From: Bacteroidales bacterium
GTDB lineage: Bacteria > Bacteroidota > Bacteroidia > Bacteroidales > UBA932
Direction: 5' to 3'
Length of the DNA: 16,547 nt
NCBI GenBank assembly: GCA_009774765.1
Contig: VSOK01000049.1
Location: forward strand, 1 to 16,547
Shown here: in pieces, positions 15,883-16,547 of the stretch
Numbering within the stretch: the first letter of the stretch is position 1
Layout of the letters: each line of letters begins with the position of its first letter
Made by a program: the position numbers and the translations under genes
The notes under the pieces: model-generated
What the model was told of the DNA's origin: nothing
The model's input: the letters and a program-made list of their open reading frames with translations, nothing else
Databases searched by the model: none

Positions 15883-16266
15883 ATGTTTATGGAAAAAGTA
15901 ATTTTTTGGCATGAAGCCATTTTGATATCTTTTTTATTCCTATTCACCCCGCTGCTTATATGTAGCAGTGGGGTGATATTATTTATCCGATTTAAGATTA
16001 ATTCAGCAGAACGTGGACTACGCCATTTCCTGAGGATGGTATGGCTGTTTGTTTTGCATTTTGTCTTAAGTTTCGGATTGACAGTATTTTTGCTTTGGCT
16101 TTATAGTATATTATTTGCATTTTTTGATTGTACTCCCTGGATTACTGATTGGTGGGTAGCACTGTCCATATATTTTGTGATATCTGAATGTATAACTGTT
16201 CCGATGTTTTATAACATTTATAAATATTTTGTGAATAGCAGCAATAAAACTGAAGATAAAGAATAA
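15883..16266 (+). CDS. Small integral membrane protein of unknown function
   Basis: The product has 127 residues from ATG 15883; the second ATG at 15889 (MEKVIFW) is an equally good start. Three hydrophobic helices are visible: about residues 10-36, 48-76 and 84-112. The tail NSSNKTEDKE is short and polar. No family is recognised. Its place between an immunity pair and a displaced toxin fragment suggests it belongs to another cassette, perhaps an immunity protein against a membrane-acting toxin, but nothing in the sequence proves this. A strong hairpin lies within the first helix region of the gene. The gene is A+T rich like the rest of the cassette area. Confidence 0.6.
   Translation: MFMEKVIFWHEAILISFLFLFTPLLICSSGVILFIRFKINSAERGLRHFLRMVWLFVLHFVLSFGLTVFLLWLYSILFAFFDCTPWITDWWVALSIYFVISECITVPMFYNIYKYFVNSSNKTEDKE
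15944..15976 (+). other. Strong hairpin inside the membrane-protein gene
   Basis: TCACCCCGCTGCT (15944-15956) pairs with AGCAGTGGGGTGA (15964-15976) around a seven-base loop. The single mismatch is a G-U wobble in the + strand RNA. No T-run follows, so a simple terminator is unlikely. It stands out in otherwise A+T-rich sequence. Confidence 0.6.
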
Positions 16267-16282
16267 TAGGACCTAGTAACAG

Positions 16283-16359
16283 ATAATCCTGTTAACTTTG
16301 CGATTGGTCGAAAGCAGAATGAGCCAGCTCATTTTGCCGAGCGTGAGCAAAGAAAAGCC
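16283..16359 (+). repeat. Palindromic element, copy 2
   Basis: The first 18 bp (16283-16300) are identical to 14008-14025, the Rhs-core end just before copy 1. The next 59 bp match the left part of copy 1 at 52 of 59 positions without gaps. The stem GCAGAATGAG/CTCATTTTGC is kept while the loop changes from TTTG to CCAG. After AAAGCC the sequence switches to JAB-tip DNA instead of the second hairpin of copy 1. Confidence 0.85.
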
Positions 16360-16547
16360 TGATGCTTCGGTGCATTCTCATCCTGGTATCCCGAACACAA
16401 AGGAAGATGAAGTATCTTCTATGGGGTATACTTAGAAGGAGCCAATAAAGCTCGAGCTTATATAGATAAGGATTGGTATAATGTAAGAAAAGATGTCGAT
16501 AAAAACGGCAAAGCTGCGAGGAAGAGTTATGTTTATTTTCCAATATC
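16352..16547 (+). pseudogene. Frameshifted copy of the JAB toxin tip (runs to the window end)
   Basis: This segment repeats 11171-11367 of the Rhs gene with two substitutions and one missing G. It encodes EKPDASVHSHPGIPNTKEDE, but the missing G near 16425 turns the frame into SSMGYT and a stop. Without that loss the rest, LEGANKARAYIDKDWYNV onward, would continue as in the Rhs protein. It joins the palindromic element at the shared octamer GAAAAGCC. It lacks the first part of the tip and any Rhs core, so it cannot make a toxin. The copy is cut by the window edge, so what follows is unknown. Confidence 0.9.

Overview
The window looks like a Bacteroidota chromosome, most likely order Bacteroidales. 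The support is indirect. The proteins are Sec-exported or lipoproteins, Shine-Dalgarno sequences are poor, spacing is tight, and glycan and phosphate hydrolases sit next to a very large signal-peptide-bearing Rhs protein of the kind common in that phylum. All recognisable genes are on the + strand. I saw no tRNA, rRNA, CRISPR array or transposase.

Region 1 (1-5006) is a compact run of four exported hydrolases: the C-terminal part of an alkaline phosphatase, an MGH1/GH63-like glycoside hydrolase, a calcineurin-like metallophosphoesterase and a GH20 beta-N-acetylhexosaminidase lipoprotein. Gaps are 0-29 bp, so this looks like one transcription unit for breaking down glycans or phosphorylated compounds in the periplasm or at the cell surface.

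Region 2 (5033-11957) begins 26 bp after the GH20 gene. It holds a 2128-residue Rhs/YD-repeat polymorphic toxin with a Sec signal peptide, a full Rhs core ending in a VDPDGMD boundary, and a C-terminal toxin tip with a JAB/JAMM-like metallopeptidase motif (HSHP followed by TKED). A small exported protein, the presumed immunity protein, follows 4 bp later.

Region 3 (11958-13807) is visibly richer in A+T. It holds a tandem array of diverged relatives of that immunity protein: two intact lipoprotein genes, one decayed gene and two shorter remnants. They share an LQDSL-like N-terminal motif, and a short conserved junction lies just before three of the start codons. An A/T-rich hairpin marks the end of the intact array.

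Region 4 (13822-15786) is a displaced second cassette. A headless Rhs-core fragment is thrown out of frame by a 77-bp palindromic insertion flanked by a 9-bp repeat. After it come a toxin domain resembling polymorphic toxin type 44 and two overlapping, mutually related lipoprotein genes, the likely immunity proteins.

Region 5 (15787-16547) has a small membrane protein of unknown function. It is followed by a second copy of the palindromic element, here fused to a frameshifted, nearly identical copy of the JAB toxin tip that runs off the window end. Taken together, one expressible Rhs gene is followed by stored or decaying tips and immunity genes, with shared Rhs-core and toxin repeats that could serve for recombination. 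The short palindromic element at the Rhs/toxin border of both displaced cassettes is the least explained feature.
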